Positions 53,801 to 62,275 of a DNA stretch of 64,000 bases are shown here, in pieces. The DNA is from a bacterium (GTDB taxonomy: Bacteria > Orphanbacterota > Orphanbacteria > Orphanbacterales > Orphanbacteraceae). Positions within the stretch are counted from its first letter, which is position 1. Each line of letters begins with the position of its first letter. Where the stretch lies: positions 1 through 64,000 of the forward strand of contig JALGYY010000047.1 of NCBI GenBank assembly GCA_025782575.1. Direction: 5' to 3'. The translations under genes and the position numbers were made by a program. The notes under the pieces were generated by a model. That model searched no databases. It saw only the letters and a list, made by a program, of their open reading frames with translations, and was not told the DNA's origin.

Positions 53801-54052
53801 CATTCCGGGGCCGGCCGGGTCGACATCGATTTCTATCTTGACGGAGACGAATTGCGGCTTCGCGTTCGTGATAACGGACGGGGTATCCTTATGCGCGAGT
53901 TGAAGAGCGACCGCACACTCGGTATCCTTGGAATGAGAGAGAGAGCCCACGTATTCGGAGGCGATGTACTGATCAAGGGCAAGCGGGGAAGAGGAACCGA
54001 GGTGAGCATTCGGGTGCCACTTGAACCGACGCCAGGGGAGGGCAAGCGGTGA
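50864..54052 (+). CDS. PAS/GAF multi-sensor histidine kinase (HisKA_3)
   Basis: A 1062-residue soluble-looking sensor: PAS-like (about 15-120), GAF (about 175-325, with VYVFENHLSADGTLLTSQ and WWGFMGFDECTRPRVW), then four PAS/PAC units (about 335-840; each ends with a DITDR/DITERK/DIGERK/DVTDRY motif), a dimerisation helix of HisKA_3 type (SIAREIHDELGQILTVLKMD, phospho-His) and an HATPase domain (FQETLTNVARHSGAGRVD, RVRDNGRGI, LGILGMRERA). No membrane segment, so signals are cytoplasmic, perhaps redox, gas or small molecule. ATG at 50864 is preferred (GGGAG upstream). The response regulator gene overlaps its stop. Confidence 0.93.
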   Translation: MKISESHAVGIAEKQGDSDYGAFILLDSEGRHLKVDRKFVRLVGIGEEDLLGNGHPYPYWPFDSPSLDSLFEAARGGIPAEVAISIRSNDGTDHPVRVILTAIGSEGESALAYTAEFRAIQAGGRGGQRQRLRQEESQAFRILEAVSRTISGLLGRSGRMAGTGESGAFESEPLSGAQYPPLGLIGEAARVSRVYVFENHLSADGTLLTSQRAEWVAEGVDAEPDLINIPLLEAGFSRWIDTLSEGGIISGNIDGFPEAERAFLEPQGIVSIIIVPVFIDGEWWGFMGFDECTRPRVWLHSETEALRVASETISAAVRGDRADREIREADRSHRLIMDSLPAMIAYVGADLRVRFNNALYAERYGMAPEEMIGMHVSEILSEEAVKEVTPHIEAVLQGERRTFQRNYFAEDGSRTCLSVTYIPDRLGTGEIAGFYIHVFDITDRILAEESLRESEERWRSALENISDFLLILDRKGKILEANRLRPDQRDEDVIGKDSADYYATDHRDDWLRMIQKVFETGESQSFELPAEGPFAMESWYSGELIPIRRSGDVKKIMLIASDITERKWGEQALRESEERLKLALEGAQDGIWDWNVETGQLIFNRRWATMLGYSLTEIAPHVESWNRFIHPDDLPGVMKRLNEHLEGKTELYVSEHRLRTKSGNWRWILDRGKVVTRDEQGKALRVTGTHKDIGERKIAEEELRKSETSLARSQRIARLGSFEWDMATDEVIWSDELYRIMGHIPQDFTPGYASFIDLTHPEDRKGLEDAIRETIEQGLPLRVNHRIILSDGSTRYLHCEGELQRDEEGRAIRLVGVAQDVTDRYEAEQEIRKSRSQLRALAEKLQTIREEEKSSIAREIHDELGQILTVLKMDLSWIKRRVEKETREIDREVLERLSTMSDEIDETIGTVRRISTQLRPRVLDDLDLAGAIEWQAGDFERHTGIVCRLRASVDDLDLDPDRTTAVFRIFQETLTNVARHSGAGRVDIDFYLDGDELRLRVRDNGRGILMRELKSDRTLGILGMRERAHVFGGDVLIKGKRGRGTEVSIRVPLEPTPGEGKR

Positions 54053-54681
54053 AGGTACTGATAGCCGATGACCATGCGATTGTGAGGCGGGGATTACAGC
54101 AGATCCTGTCCGATGAATACGACGACATCGAGTTCGGCGAGACGGGAAGCGCGCAGGAGACGGTCGATGCCGTATGGCGGGAGAAGTGGGATGTGCTTGT
54201 TCTTGACATCACCATGCCGGGGAGAAGCGGGCTCGAGGCGTTGAAGGATATTCATAAGGAATGCCCCGAGCTCCCGGTCCTCGTTCTCAGCATGCATCCG
54301 GAGGATCAGTTCGCGCGGCGGGCCTTGAAGGCCGGTGCGTCGGGTTACATGACAAAAGAAACGGCGCCTGAAAAACTGGTCAACGCCATCGACAAGATCA
54401 TGAGTGGCGGGAAGTACGTGAGCGAAACTCTTGCCGAGCAACTTGCCGAGGACCTCGGGAAGGACGACGCTTCAGGAGCGGATCATGATCGGCTTTCCGA
54501 TAGGGAATTCGAGGTATTGCGAGAAATGGCGTCCGGTCTGACAGGTACGGAAATCGGTGACAAGTTGAAACTCAGTCCGAAGACCATCAGTACATATCGT
54601 GCCCGTATTCTTCAAAAGATGGGACTCAGGACAAACGCGGAACTCACACTCTATGCGGTCAAGCACGGGCTCGTCGACTGA
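54049..54681 (+). CDS. NarL/FixJ-type response regulator
   Basis: A 210-residue regulator. Receiver: VLIADDHAIVRRGL, phosphoacceptor Asp53 in VLVLDITMPGRSG, Thr/Ser in VLSMHPED, Lys in GYMTKETAPEKL. DNA-binding LuxR domain: LSDREFEVLREMASGLTGTE and IGDKLKLSPKTISTYRARIL, then KMGLRTNAELTLYA. GTG start overlapping the kinase stop by 4 nt, so the two form a standard pair. The targets are not readable. Confidence 0.94.
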   Translation: MKVLIADDHAIVRRGLQQILSDEYDDIEFGETGSAQETVDAVWREKWDVLVLDITMPGRSGLEALKDIHKECPELPVLVLSMHPEDQFARRALKAGASGYMTKETAPEKLVNAIDKIMSGGKYVSETLAEQLAEDLGKDDASGADHDRLSDREFEVLREMASGLTGTEIGDKLKLSPKTISTYRARILQKMGLRTNAELTLYAVKHGLVD

Positions 54682-54727
54682 AGTCAGGCCCGTTTCCTCG
54701 GCTACGAGCTCTCGCCGAAAATCCGGC

Positions 54728-56272
54728 TTAGTGTTTGTGCAGATCCTTGTGCATGAGTCGGCGGCTCTCTGTAAGACGCTCGGCTGCTGGCAAGGATCGC
54801 AACTTGTCGTTCAGCCCCGAATCCGCTTCCGCTTCCAGCTTTCGGATCACACCATCGATCAGCTTCGGACCGAATCCCCTGTTCTCGAAAAACGATCGCC
54901 GATCCCGTAGCTTCGCTGCGGCGTCAACAGCCGAGACGGGTAGAGTTTCGAGACCTGCTCCCGACTCTTCGTGAGAGGAGATATCAATGCTCACCTCGAG
55001 TTCACGGGCCTTTCGGCTCGACTCTTCCCGATCGAGACCCTCGGCTGCACATATGGTGACAGCCGCAAGGAGCAAGAGCGGGAAAGCACTCCCGTCCGGG
55101 CTCCGGTATTCAATCGTCGGTCTCGATAGAGTCTCGGGGAATTCCCCTTTCTCGTCCGGATTCATGAGTTGATCCACTCGTTTATCGGTCCGGAAGTTCA
55201 GAGGGATACGGATCAGGCTTGAACGGTTGCTCTTTCCCCAGCAGATGCGGGTGGGCGCCTCGTGGCCGGGGACGAGCCGGAGGTAGCTGGCCGCCACAGT
55301 GTTTCCGAAGGCGGTCAGTTCCTGGGCGTGCTCCAGCAGGCCGCCGATCAGGCGGAGCGCCTCGTCGGAGAGCTCCCCGTCGGAATCAATCATGATGTTC
55401 CGGCCGCCCCGTTCGAGAGCCAGGTGAAGATGCATGCCGCTCCCGGCCATGCCCTGGTCGAGCTTTGGCAGATAGGTCACTGATGCGCCGTGCCTGTCGG
55501 CGATGACGCGAACGAGCCAGCGCGCAACGGTGAGCCAGCAGCCGAGATCCTCGCACGGCATGAGGTCGAACTCGAGCTCGCATTGCTCGACCCGCCGACC
55601 GTCGATTTCAGGGTCCGGTGATTCGATGCGATCGATGTACCCCACTTCGCTGTGGCAGTACTTCACCTGGCCGGTTACGCTGCCGACAACGCGCAGGATT
55701 TCGTCCGCGATTTCCCCGCCGTGAAGATAGGGGCTGCTCTGGTGGTAGTTCCGCTGCGCCTTACCGGTAAATCGGTCATCGTGTCTTTCCAGAATGAGAT
55801 AAAACTCCAGCTCCGCGAGGGCAAGAAGCCGGGCACCGCCTTTTGACCGGAGCGATCGGGCGGACGCCGCCAGAAGATTGTCGGGGGTCGGAGCCGGTTC
55901 TCCATGGGAGTCAGCGAATCGGCAGACGATATCGAGTTCGTCCGGCTTCCATGGGTTCCGGAACGCCCAGCGATAGACCGGTAACACGTAAAGGTCGCTC
56001 TCAGCGGCACCGAAGAGTCCGGGAAAGAGACTCGATCCGTCCACTCGCTCGCCACCGGCCAGGATGCGTTCCAGATAGGCGCGATTATTCACAGGAAGGC
56101 GAAGCTCCTTCAGCTTCCCGTCGAGCGCAGGATAACGGAAGTTGATCGTCCTGATCCCTTCCTTCATGCAAAAAGAGACGAGGTCGGAGCGGGTCCATTC
56201 AGAAGGAGGCTTGTCCAGAGCGCGTACCAGGGGGCGGATATCATCACCATGACTTGATTGGTTGTTGCTCAA
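54728..56272 (-). CDS. Glutamine synthetase-like (GS type I fold) enzyme
   Basis: A 514-residue protein of the glutamine synthetase superfamily: N-terminal beta-grasp (INFRYPALDGKLKELRLPV), then the catalytic domain with LAELEFYLILE, the metal-binding VEQCELEFDLMP, GSGMHLHLAL, the APTRICWGKSNRSSLIRIP block and IEYRSPDGSAFPLLLLAAV. The usual regulatory adenylylation loop is not recognisable. Alternatives are gamma-glutamyl-amide or polyamine ligases. Start is TTG 5-6 nt after GGAGGA. Divergent from an ArsR-type regulator 195 bp away, which may control it. Confidence 0.85.
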   Translation of the reverse strand: MSNNQSSHGDDIRPLVRALDKPPSEWTRSDLVSFCMKEGIRTINFRYPALDGKLKELRLPVNNRAYLERILAGGERVDGSSLFPGLFGAAESDLYVLPVYRWAFRNPWKPDELDIVCRFADSHGEPAPTPDNLLAASARSLRSKGGARLLALAELEFYLILERHDDRFTGKAQRNYHQSSPYLHGGEIADEILRVVGSVTGQVKYCHSEVGYIDRIESPDPEIDGRRVEQCELEFDLMPCEDLGCWLTVARWLVRVIADRHGASVTYLPKLDQGMAGSGMHLHLALERGGRNIMIDSDGELSDEALRLIGGLLEHAQELTAFGNTVAASYLRLVPGHEAPTRICWGKSNRSSLIRIPLNFRTDKRVDQLMNPDEKGEFPETLSRPTIEYRSPDGSAFPLLLLAAVTICAAEGLDREESSRKARELEVSIDISSHEESGAGLETLPVSAVDAAAKLRDRRSFFENRGFGPKLIDGVIRKLEAEADSGLNDKLRSLPAAERLTESRRLMHKDLHKH

Positions 56273-56312
56273 TAGATCCTCCTCCCCGCGGTCGGTCCTG
56301 GCGGCCGATTCT

Positions 56313-56322
56313 CCCTATAGGG
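56313..56322. promoter_or_regulatory. 10-bp palindrome in the divergent regulator/glutamine-synthetase region
   Basis: CCCTATAGGG is a perfect palindrome midway between the two divergent starts, 41 bp from the synthetase start. It could be an operator for the ArsR-type regulator next to it. Confidence 0.35.
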
Positions 56323-56466
56323 TAGGGGCCATTCCACCGCCGCACAACCGCAAGGATGCCGCTTCCTTAATAAATTCGTCGGCAAGCCGGATTCGGCTTG
56401 ACAGTAATCTTTGTCGGATGCGACTTTCAGCCGGACCTAATCAATGAAAATGGGGAGGAGGGGTCG

Positions 56467-57045
56467 ATGAAGCCGCTTTTATCTGTAGAAGTAATCAGGA
56501 ATCTGGAACAGGCGGCGGTTCTCTTTCATCCGCTGCGTATCCGCATTCTGGGCGGGCTTTCCGAGGCGGCTTCCGCCGCCAAGCTGGCACGGGAGCTGGG
56601 TATTCCACGGCAGAAGGTGAACTACCACTTGAGAGAGCTCGAAAAGCAGAGGCTCGTGCGGGAAGTGGAAGTGAAGAGGCGGGGGAACTGTGTGGAGCGA
56701 ACCATGATCGCCACGGCGAGGTCCTACGTGATCAGCCCGGAAGCGCTCGGAGGAGTGGGCGCGGAGCCGGAACAGGTGAAGGAGGAGGGACCGTCGGCCT
56801 ATCTGGTGGCGCTGGCTGCCGATGCGATTCGAGGGGCTACGGAGGGGGCGAGCGGAGGGGAGCGGACCATTGCCCACCGCGCCGAAGTGTCGCTGGCATC
56901 AGAGGAAGACGCCAGCGATTTCGCGGACGAACTCGCCCATCTCGTTCAGGAGCTGGCAGGGAATTACAACAACGGCGATCCCAGTGAAGAGAAGTACACC
57001 TTTATCACCGGAGTATACCCGGCAGGAAAAGCTACCGGGAGATAG
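56467..57045 (+). CDS. ArsR-type helix-turn-helix transcriptional regulator
   Basis: A 192-residue regulator. A winged helix-turn-helix lies at about 15-85: LFHPLRIRILGGLSEAASAA, KLARELGIPRQKVNYHLREL, EKQRLVREVEVKRRGNCVER. The rest (about 95-185) is an acidic domain with no family I know that might bind an effector or dimerise. The frame is open to 56398, but ATG at 56467 is preceded by GGGGAGGAGGGG. Divergent from glutamine synthetase-like gene; its 3' end overlaps the D-aldolase-like gene's 3' end by 14 bp. Confidence 0.85.
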   Translation: MKPLLSVEVIRNLEQAAVLFHPLRIRILGGLSEAASAAKLARELGIPRQKVNYHLRELEKQRLVREVEVKRRGNCVERTMIATARSYVISPEALGGVGAEPEQVKEEGPSAYLVALAADAIRGATEGASGGERTIAHRAEVSLASEEDASDFADELAHLVQELAGNYNNGDPSEEKYTFITGVYPAGKATGR

Positions 57046-58249
57046 GCGGATCGAATACCGATCGTGCCGGATGGCGCGATCCTGTTCCGCTCACTCGGAT
57101 CAGTTCGTGGCCCCGGGCCCTGACCGGGACGACTTCCCATGAACCGTCTTCCTCGATCAGGACAGCTTTGTCTGCCAGGTTGATCGTCGGGCAGACATGC
57201 CGTGGCACAAGAAAGAACATCTCGCCGCGCCGTGGATCCTCACCCCGCGTTACCATGGTGGGGAGGTGTTCTTCAGACGGCACAGCGGGAACGAGTTCCG
57301 GCCGGCCCACAACGAAGGCACAGGGGTGACCCGCTTCGGCGGCGATCGATTTGGACCCGCAATCCATCGTTACGATGCCCGGCTCCGGGCAACTGATTAC
57401 ACGGCTCGCCATGACAGCGGCCGGAACGAGATCAAGATCGGGAATGGTCTCTTCGCTTCGCAGGTCGTGGAATACAACTGTACCAGGCGAAACGCGGTGG
57501 ACCATTTCACCCGGGAGATCGGCAAACGGTTTGTATGCCAGCGCGTCCAGAAAGACGGGAGTACCGCTGGTTATGATCTCGACAGGCGGAATGTCTTTAA
57601 TCATCAATTGATCGATGATTCCCATCAGATCGTCGTAACCTTTGAAGGCGCGAGCGCGACGTGCCTTTCGATCGATTTCGAGAATCTGCCCCTCATAGTA
57701 ATGAAGTCCGTGAAATCGCTCACCCGCTTCGATCGCGATCGCCGGTATGTCCGCCTGTCTTTCCCGGGAGATGCCCGTACGATTCATGCCCGGGTTGATG
57801 TCGATATATATGCCGAGCCCGGGTGGAATCGCGCGAACGCCATCCAGGTCTTCGCAGATGACGGAAATGGAGGCGGTAGGGTACTCACCGGCGATGGAAG
57901 CGATTTGATCGAGTGCCGGCATCACATGGGGGTAGGCGATCAGGAGGTCCACCCCCCTTGACTCATTATCTCCCATCGTTTCGAGAAGTACGATCGCTTC
58001 CCTTGTGGTGGCACACTTGAAGTAGCGCACACCGGCCGACGCCATTTCTCGCATCACCTGCGGAATCTTGACCGTTTTGATATGTGGCCGCCACCGCCCG
58101 ACTGTTCCTCCTAGATAGTGCGTCATTCGCCGAAGATTCTCTCTCACGGAGGGGAGGTGAATGATGAGCGCGGGAGTCTGCATGACGCGTGCAAGATCTT
58201 CGGGGAGACGAAACTTGTCAGGATCGATGAGTTCGAATCGAGAATTCAT
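57032..58249 (-). CDS. D-threonine aldolase/DSD1-like PLP enzyme
   Basis: A 405-residue fold type III (alanine racemase-like) PLP protein. The PLP-binding lysine is in WRPHIKTVKIPQVMREM, followed by GVRYFKCATTREAIVL; the C-terminal domain has MDCGSKSIAAEAGHP and VPRHVCPTINLADKAVLI, whose His-x-Cys matches the metal site of D-threonine aldolases and D-serine dehydratases. It likely cleaves or dehydrates a beta-hydroxy D-amino acid. The start is uncertain: ATG at 58249 has no good ribosome site, and upstream sequence includes the terminator hairpin, which argues against longer starts. Neighbours: regulator and glutamine synthetase-like gene. Confidence 0.85.
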   Translation of the reverse strand: MNSRFELIDPDKFRLPEDLARVMQTPALIIHLPSVRENLRRMTHYLGGTVGRWRPHIKTVKIPQVMREMASAGVRYFKCATTREAIVLLETMGDNESRGVDLLIAYPHVMPALDQIASIAGEYPTASISVICEDLDGVRAIPPGLGIYIDINPGMNRTGISRERQADIPAIAIEAGERFHGLHYYEGQILEIDRKARRARAFKGYDDLMGIIDQLMIKDIPPVEIITSGTPVFLDALAYKPFADLPGEMVHRVSPGTVVFHDLRSEETIPDLDLVPAAVMASRVISCPEPGIVTMDCGSKSIAAEAGHPCAFVVGRPELVPAVPSEEHLPTMVTRGEDPRRGEMFFLVPRHVCPTINLADKAVLIEEDGSWEVVPVRARGHELIRVSGTGSRHPARSVFDPPISR

Positions 58250-58278
58250 GGACACAGCATAGCACAGAAAAACAGAAA

Positions 58279-58307
58279 GGCCCCGCATGCTCGTGACATG
58301 CGGGACC
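58279..58307 (-). terminator. Intrinsic terminator after the M36-like protease gene
   Basis: CCCGCATG (58282-58289) pairs with CATGCGGG (58297-58304) around a 7-nt loop; read leftward, CCTTTCTGTTTTT follows. It lies about 47 bp past the protease stop. Confidence 0.8.
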
Positions 58308-58353
58308 CTTGTTGTCTTGTATTGTTGCGGCAACCGTCGCGCCGAAAACGATC

Positions 58354-60354
58354 CTAGCGGAAGTGCACGACCCGTCCTTTTCGTTCATCGTTTCCGACGG
58401 CGACACGCCAGAAGTAGACACCAGACCGGACTTCAGCGCCACTGTCATCGCGGCCGTCCCATGTGGTTTCATAGGCGCCGGGTGACTTCGATTCGTTCAC
58501 GAGGTTTCGAACGCGCCGGCCGGCTACATTGTAAATCGCCACTTCCACCGATGCGCTCGACACGCCGCTGACGGAGTAGGCGAGACGGGTGCTCTCACGG
58601 AACGGGTTGGGTGCGGCGCCGAACAGCGTTGATATCGGCCGACCCGCGGTTCCCTCAGTAATGCCGGTGGCAGGGCCCGTTACTGAATAGCCTCTCTCCG
58701 TGAACCGGTCAATCATTGCAGTGATATCCGAACCGGAGTAATTCATATTGATAGCCGCCTGAAGCATAGCCTGCGCGGCGTCTTCCTGGTTCGTCGATGA
58801 GTTCGTCATTGCGAGCCCTTCCAGGCAGGCTTTGTCGGTCAGCTCGCGGCCGATGTCATTCCAGATTCTCATGAGACCGGTCGACCAGATCTGGCCGTCC
58901 GTATGAATCTGGTTGATCAGGCCACCCGGATAAATAGCCCCGTAGTTTGTCTTACGCCCGCCCCAGAACGGATTGTGCCCGTCCCAGCTGAAGACCCACT
59001 GGTATTCCGGCGTGCCGGGCACCCACTGGCCGAGGCTCCGGCTGTAGGAAGCGGCCATGTAGTCGCCGAAGCCTTCGCTCAGCCCGTTCACCTGAGAGAG
59101 GCTCCCCCCTGTCAACCAGTCGTGAATGCCGTGGCCCAGTTCGTGGATCACCACATCGGCATCCTCGGAATCATCGACCCCTCCTTCGCCGAACGAGATT
59201 CGGCCGGATCCGCTCAAATAGTACGAGTTGTCGGAGCCGCTCAGCCCATGCGGATCGAACTGGACGCCGCCGCCGTACTGGTAGGGAGAAAGGGTCAGCC
59301 CAAGTGTAGTGTTGATGTAGCGCATGATGTTATCGATATGCCAGTAACAGAGCACTGCCTCAAACCCGTTGTCCTGCCGATTGAAAAGAAAGTCAGGGCC
59401 GGCCTGCGCGAAAAGCCCGCGGAAAGGATTCTCGAAATCGATGACCTCCGCGTAGGGCCCCTCGAGCTTGTACTGCCCGCCTGAAAACAGTATGTCGGGG
59501 AGATTCTTCAGAAACCGCTCGGCATCGAGCTGGGCATTTGTGGAGTCGCTGTTATCCGCGTAGTTTCCGCCGTAGGAAACCTGGGCGCTTGATAGCGGAT
59601 CGGGATCCCAAAGATAGCCCGTTCCGGTTGCGTAAAACGCCTTATCCTCCGCACGAAAAATCTCTCCCGTATGGGCGTCAAAAAGTATTTCCCACTCGCC
59701 GATCGGTCCGTCAACCGCGTGGAGAGTCATCTTCCACGCTAGTCGGGGAGCATCACCGTTCGGATAGACGACCAGCTCGGTTTTTTCGTAAGAGAGTGCA
59801 CCTTGAATTTCCAGGTATTCCAGCGCGGCGGTGCGTGCCACGGCAGCGGAAAGGGAAGGGTGGGTGGAAGGAAGAAGAGCGGCGTCTACCGATTCCACGC
59901 CGTTCATCACGAAGACCACTGAATTGTCATGGTCTATCGTAATGGCGACATCGGCGCCGTAAACCGGGACGCCGCCTGCGTGTTGCACGAATCGCACGAC
60001 CGTGCCTGCCTGACCGGCGCGTGTCATCCTGTGGACCATCTCGTCGAGTGCGCGCTCGCTGATGTGCAGGGTTTCCCTCGCCTCGCGTAGATATTGACGT
60101 GCCATCTCGCGGGGTGATTCCCCGGTTACCTCGTGATCGAGGTTGTAGAGCGTGATCGGTCTGCCCGTCTCAGTGTTTACTCTCGCGTTTCCGTCCAGGT
60201 GAGTCGGTGCCATCCTCTCGGACAGGGGGATTCGCTCGAGCATGTCCATCTTGAGGGACGCTGTTTTCGGTCGTTTTGCCTCGGATTCTCCAGGCAATAA
60301 GAGAGCTGCGGCGAACAGGGCGGCCGCGCACATCAGGATGCGACGTTTCATCAT
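58354..60354 (-). CDS. Secreted fungalysin/M36-like metalloprotease with FlgD-like C-terminus
   Basis: A 666-residue exported protease. Signal peptide (MCAAALFAAALLLPGES), an FTP-type propeptide (about 75-190, VHRMTRAGQAGTVVRFVQHA, GGVPVYGADVAITIDHDNSV), then the catalytic domain with DVVIHELGHGIHDWL (HExxH) and GLSEGFGDYMAASYS, whose glutamate is the third zinc ligand. The last 90 residues are the FlgD-like tail (AAPNPFRESTRLAYSVSG, IYNVAGRRVRNLVN, WDGRDDSGAEVRSGVYFW). The upstream open frame is non-coding; an ATG-ATG pair at 60354/60351 lies behind GAGGGAA. Monocistronic with a good terminator. Confidence 0.9.
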   Translation of the reverse strand: MMKRRILMCAAALFAAALLLPGESEAKRPKTASLKMDMLERIPLSERMAPTHLDGNARVNTETGRPITLYNLDHEVTGESPREMARQYLREARETLHISERALDEMVHRMTRAGQAGTVVRFVQHAGGVPVYGADVAITIDHDNSVVFVMNGVESVDAALLPSTHPSLSAAVARTAALEYLEIQGALSYEKTELVVYPNGDAPRLAWKMTLHAVDGPIGEWEILFDAHTGEIFRAEDKAFYATGTGYLWDPDPLSSAQVSYGGNYADNSDSTNAQLDAERFLKNLPDILFSGGQYKLEGPYAEVIDFENPFRGLFAQAGPDFLFNRQDNGFEAVLCYWHIDNIMRYINTTLGLTLSPYQYGGGVQFDPHGLSGSDNSYYLSGSGRISFGEGGVDDSEDADVVIHELGHGIHDWLTGGSLSQVNGLSEGFGDYMAASYSRSLGQWVPGTPEYQWVFSWDGHNPFWGGRKTNYGAIYPGGLINQIHTDGQIWSTGLMRIWNDIGRELTDKACLEGLAMTNSSTNQEDAAQAMLQAAINMNYSGSDITAMIDRFTERGYSVTGPATGITEGTAGRPISTLFGAAPNPFRESTRLAYSVSGVSSASVEVAIYNVAGRRVRNLVNESKSPGAYETTWDGRDDSGAEVRSGVYFWRVAVGNDERKGRVVHFR

Positions 60355-60521
60355 TAGAATATTCCCTCGGGAGCGGGTTTTCGAAATCAGGCAGAACCGG
60401 TCTGGTACTGGGAGGCCCTCATTATAGAGGAAAAGGGCGCGGAAATCCACAAGAAGAAAAACGGGACAAATAGAGATCGCCGGTCTGCGGAACGGGCGGG
60501 CCGTCTGGTCCTACTGATTTT

Positions 60522-60935
60522 CTACACGCCCAGTACGTTCGCCGCTTCAGAGAATTGATCGGGGCGGACATAAACCAGGTAACCGTATCCTCCCGATCCA
60601 TTGGTGACGCCATGTGACGCGTAGACATTAATTTTGGCACCCGACAGTTTCCGATGGATGCCGGCAAGAGCGCCCAGGCGGTCATCCCCCTGGATGAGAA
60701 ACGCGTGTTGCGGTCCTGTAAGGGAGATACCCGCCTGCTCGGCTACTTCAGCAAGACGGGCTACATCATCGGGGAACAGCATGAGCTGTGTATGCTCGGG
60801 GCCGAGCGGCATCGCATTGAAAGCGAGCAGATTCACCTCGGCTGCGGCGAGCTGCGAGAGCAACTGGTAGGCATGGCCCGGCGCATCTTTAATGGTGGCA
60901 TAGTAGTAATCGGCTCTGGAGATTCTGGCTGCCAT
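60522..60935 (-). CDS. Tandem ACT-domain protein
   Basis: A 137-residue protein of two ACT-like domains: ISRADYYYATIKDAPGHAYQ, then QLAAAEVNLLAFNAMPLG; second, FLIQGDDRLGALAGIHRKLS and AKINVYASHGVTNGSGGYGY. ACT domains bind amino acids or nucleotides; a stand-alone tandem copy is probably regulatory, with unknown partner. AGGAGG is well placed upstream. It is transcribed alone, with no obvious partner gene. Confidence 0.8.
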   Translation of the reverse strand: MAARISRADYYYATIKDAPGHAYQLLSQLAAAEVNLLAFNAMPLGPEHTQLMLFPDDVARLAEVAEQAGISLTGPQHAFLIQGDDRLGALAGIHRKLSGAKINVYASHGVTNGSGGYGYLVYVRPDQFSEAANVLGV

Positions 60936-61044
60936 CCGGACGTCCTCCTTAATGCCAGGGAGAGTGAGGGCGAATTAAGAGAGCATGTACAATCAATATA
61001 GATTGTGAGGAGATAACTGCCCAGAGGGGGAACGGGAGAACCGA

Positions 61045-62094
61045 TTACCGCCAGTTCTCCGGCAGTTCGACGACGAATGCCACACCTGTCTCGTCTGCAT
61101 CGGCCTCATGGACGAGCACGAGGGAGCGCCCCGCTTCGAACCAATCCATCCCTTCCCAGTTCTCGCCCGCCAGTTCGGGGGGAAAGACTTTGTCCAGGTC
61201 GAGAGGCTTGCCTACCGGCCGGCCTTCGCGATCGAACTGTTGCAGCCACTTGAAGCAGTACCGAATCGGTCGGCTTTCGCTGTCGGATCCACAATCTTCG
61301 GGCGAGCCGGGGGCCGGCGGCAGGGAATAGCCGGAGCTCAAGAGGACGATGAAGCCCCAGGATTCGCTATCCCCGGAGTTAATTTCGTGCCATACGAAAT
61401 CAGGTGCTCGGAAGCGTTGAGCCTGAGGCTCTTCACCTGGGGGGTTCGGTACGCGGAGCCGGATCTCGTCATGTGTACCGGGGCGGAACACCCCCTGCCC
61501 GACAACGTCCGGATCGAGATCGTGAACCACGATGACAGGAGAGAGAGACGTCCTGCCCACATCGTCACGAATCTCCCCGGGCACCATGCCGAAGACCGGG
61601 TAACCGCCTTCCCAAAGCACCGCTACGCGGGAGTGTCCGTTCAGCATCTCTCTGACCGCTACGCCTTCGAGGCCACGATTGCCAAAGTCACTCAGCTTTC
61701 CGTGGTATTCGGAGACGACTCCCTCTTCCGCAAAGAGACCGCGAAGTCGCTCGGACAGAATGACGACTCTGCCATCGGCGAGCACTTCGATGGACTCCTG
61801 ATCAATCGCGAGGTGAACATCGCGCCACACCACTTTTTCAAGTGACTCAGGGGTGAGCCGGTAAGCCGGGCCTTCCTCTTCGGGAAGAGTGTACAGATAG
61901 TATGTCCCGGCATCTTCATCGCCGACGATCAGTAACTGATTCCCCCGGCGGACAACCCCCGAAGCTTCCTGAATGCCTGTAAGAGTCGGTTCGGCACGGG
62001 ATACCGTTCCTCCCGACCGTGCTCCACAGCCGGTGAAAACGACGAAGAGCATGGCTGCCGACAGTGCCTTCATAAGTATGGTGGCGTTTGTCAT
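61045..62094 (-). CDS. Phytase-like (esterase-like activity of phytase) lipoprotein
   Basis: A 349-residue lipoprotein (signal ALSAAMLFVVFTGC). The body has propeller-type blocks: IQEASGVVRRGNQLLIVGDE, FGNRGLEGVAVREMLNGH and WEGMDWFEAGRSLVLVHEAD, resembling the esterase-like phytase or SdiA-regulated lipoprotein group. Two cysteines near residues 270-282 could form a disulfide (CGSDSESRPIRYC). Function unknown. The first ATG is used; an internal ATG at 62073 would shorten the signal region. Confidence 0.65.
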   Translation of the reverse strand: MTNATILMKALSAAMLFVVFTGCGARSGGTVSRAEPTLTGIQEASGVVRRGNQLLIVGDEDAGTYYLYTLPEEEGPAYRLTPESLEKVVWRDVHLAIDQESIEVLADGRVVILSERLRGLFAEEGVVSEYHGKLSDFGNRGLEGVAVREMLNGHSRVAVLWEGGYPVFGMVPGEIRDDVGRTSLSPVIVVHDLDPDVVGQGVFRPGTHDEIRLRVPNPPGEEPQAQRFRAPDFVWHEINSGDSESWGFIVLLSSGYSLPPAPGSPEDCGSDSESRPIRYCFKWLQQFDREGRPVGKPLDLDKVFPPELAGENWEGMDWFEAGRSLVLVHEADADETGVAFVVELPENWR

Positions 62095-62275
62095 GATCCC
62101 TTTTCAACTTGGAACGAGAACCGTTCAGAGTCAGTTTCATACAGCAGGAAAGCGTTGTCAAAGGAGAAGGACTTTCACACCAAGCCTTCATCCTGTGGTA
62201 AAATATGGGCCAGCCCATCCCCCAAGGCAGACAGTCTCCCGGATAACCAATTTGACCCTATGAAGGAGTCTATCC

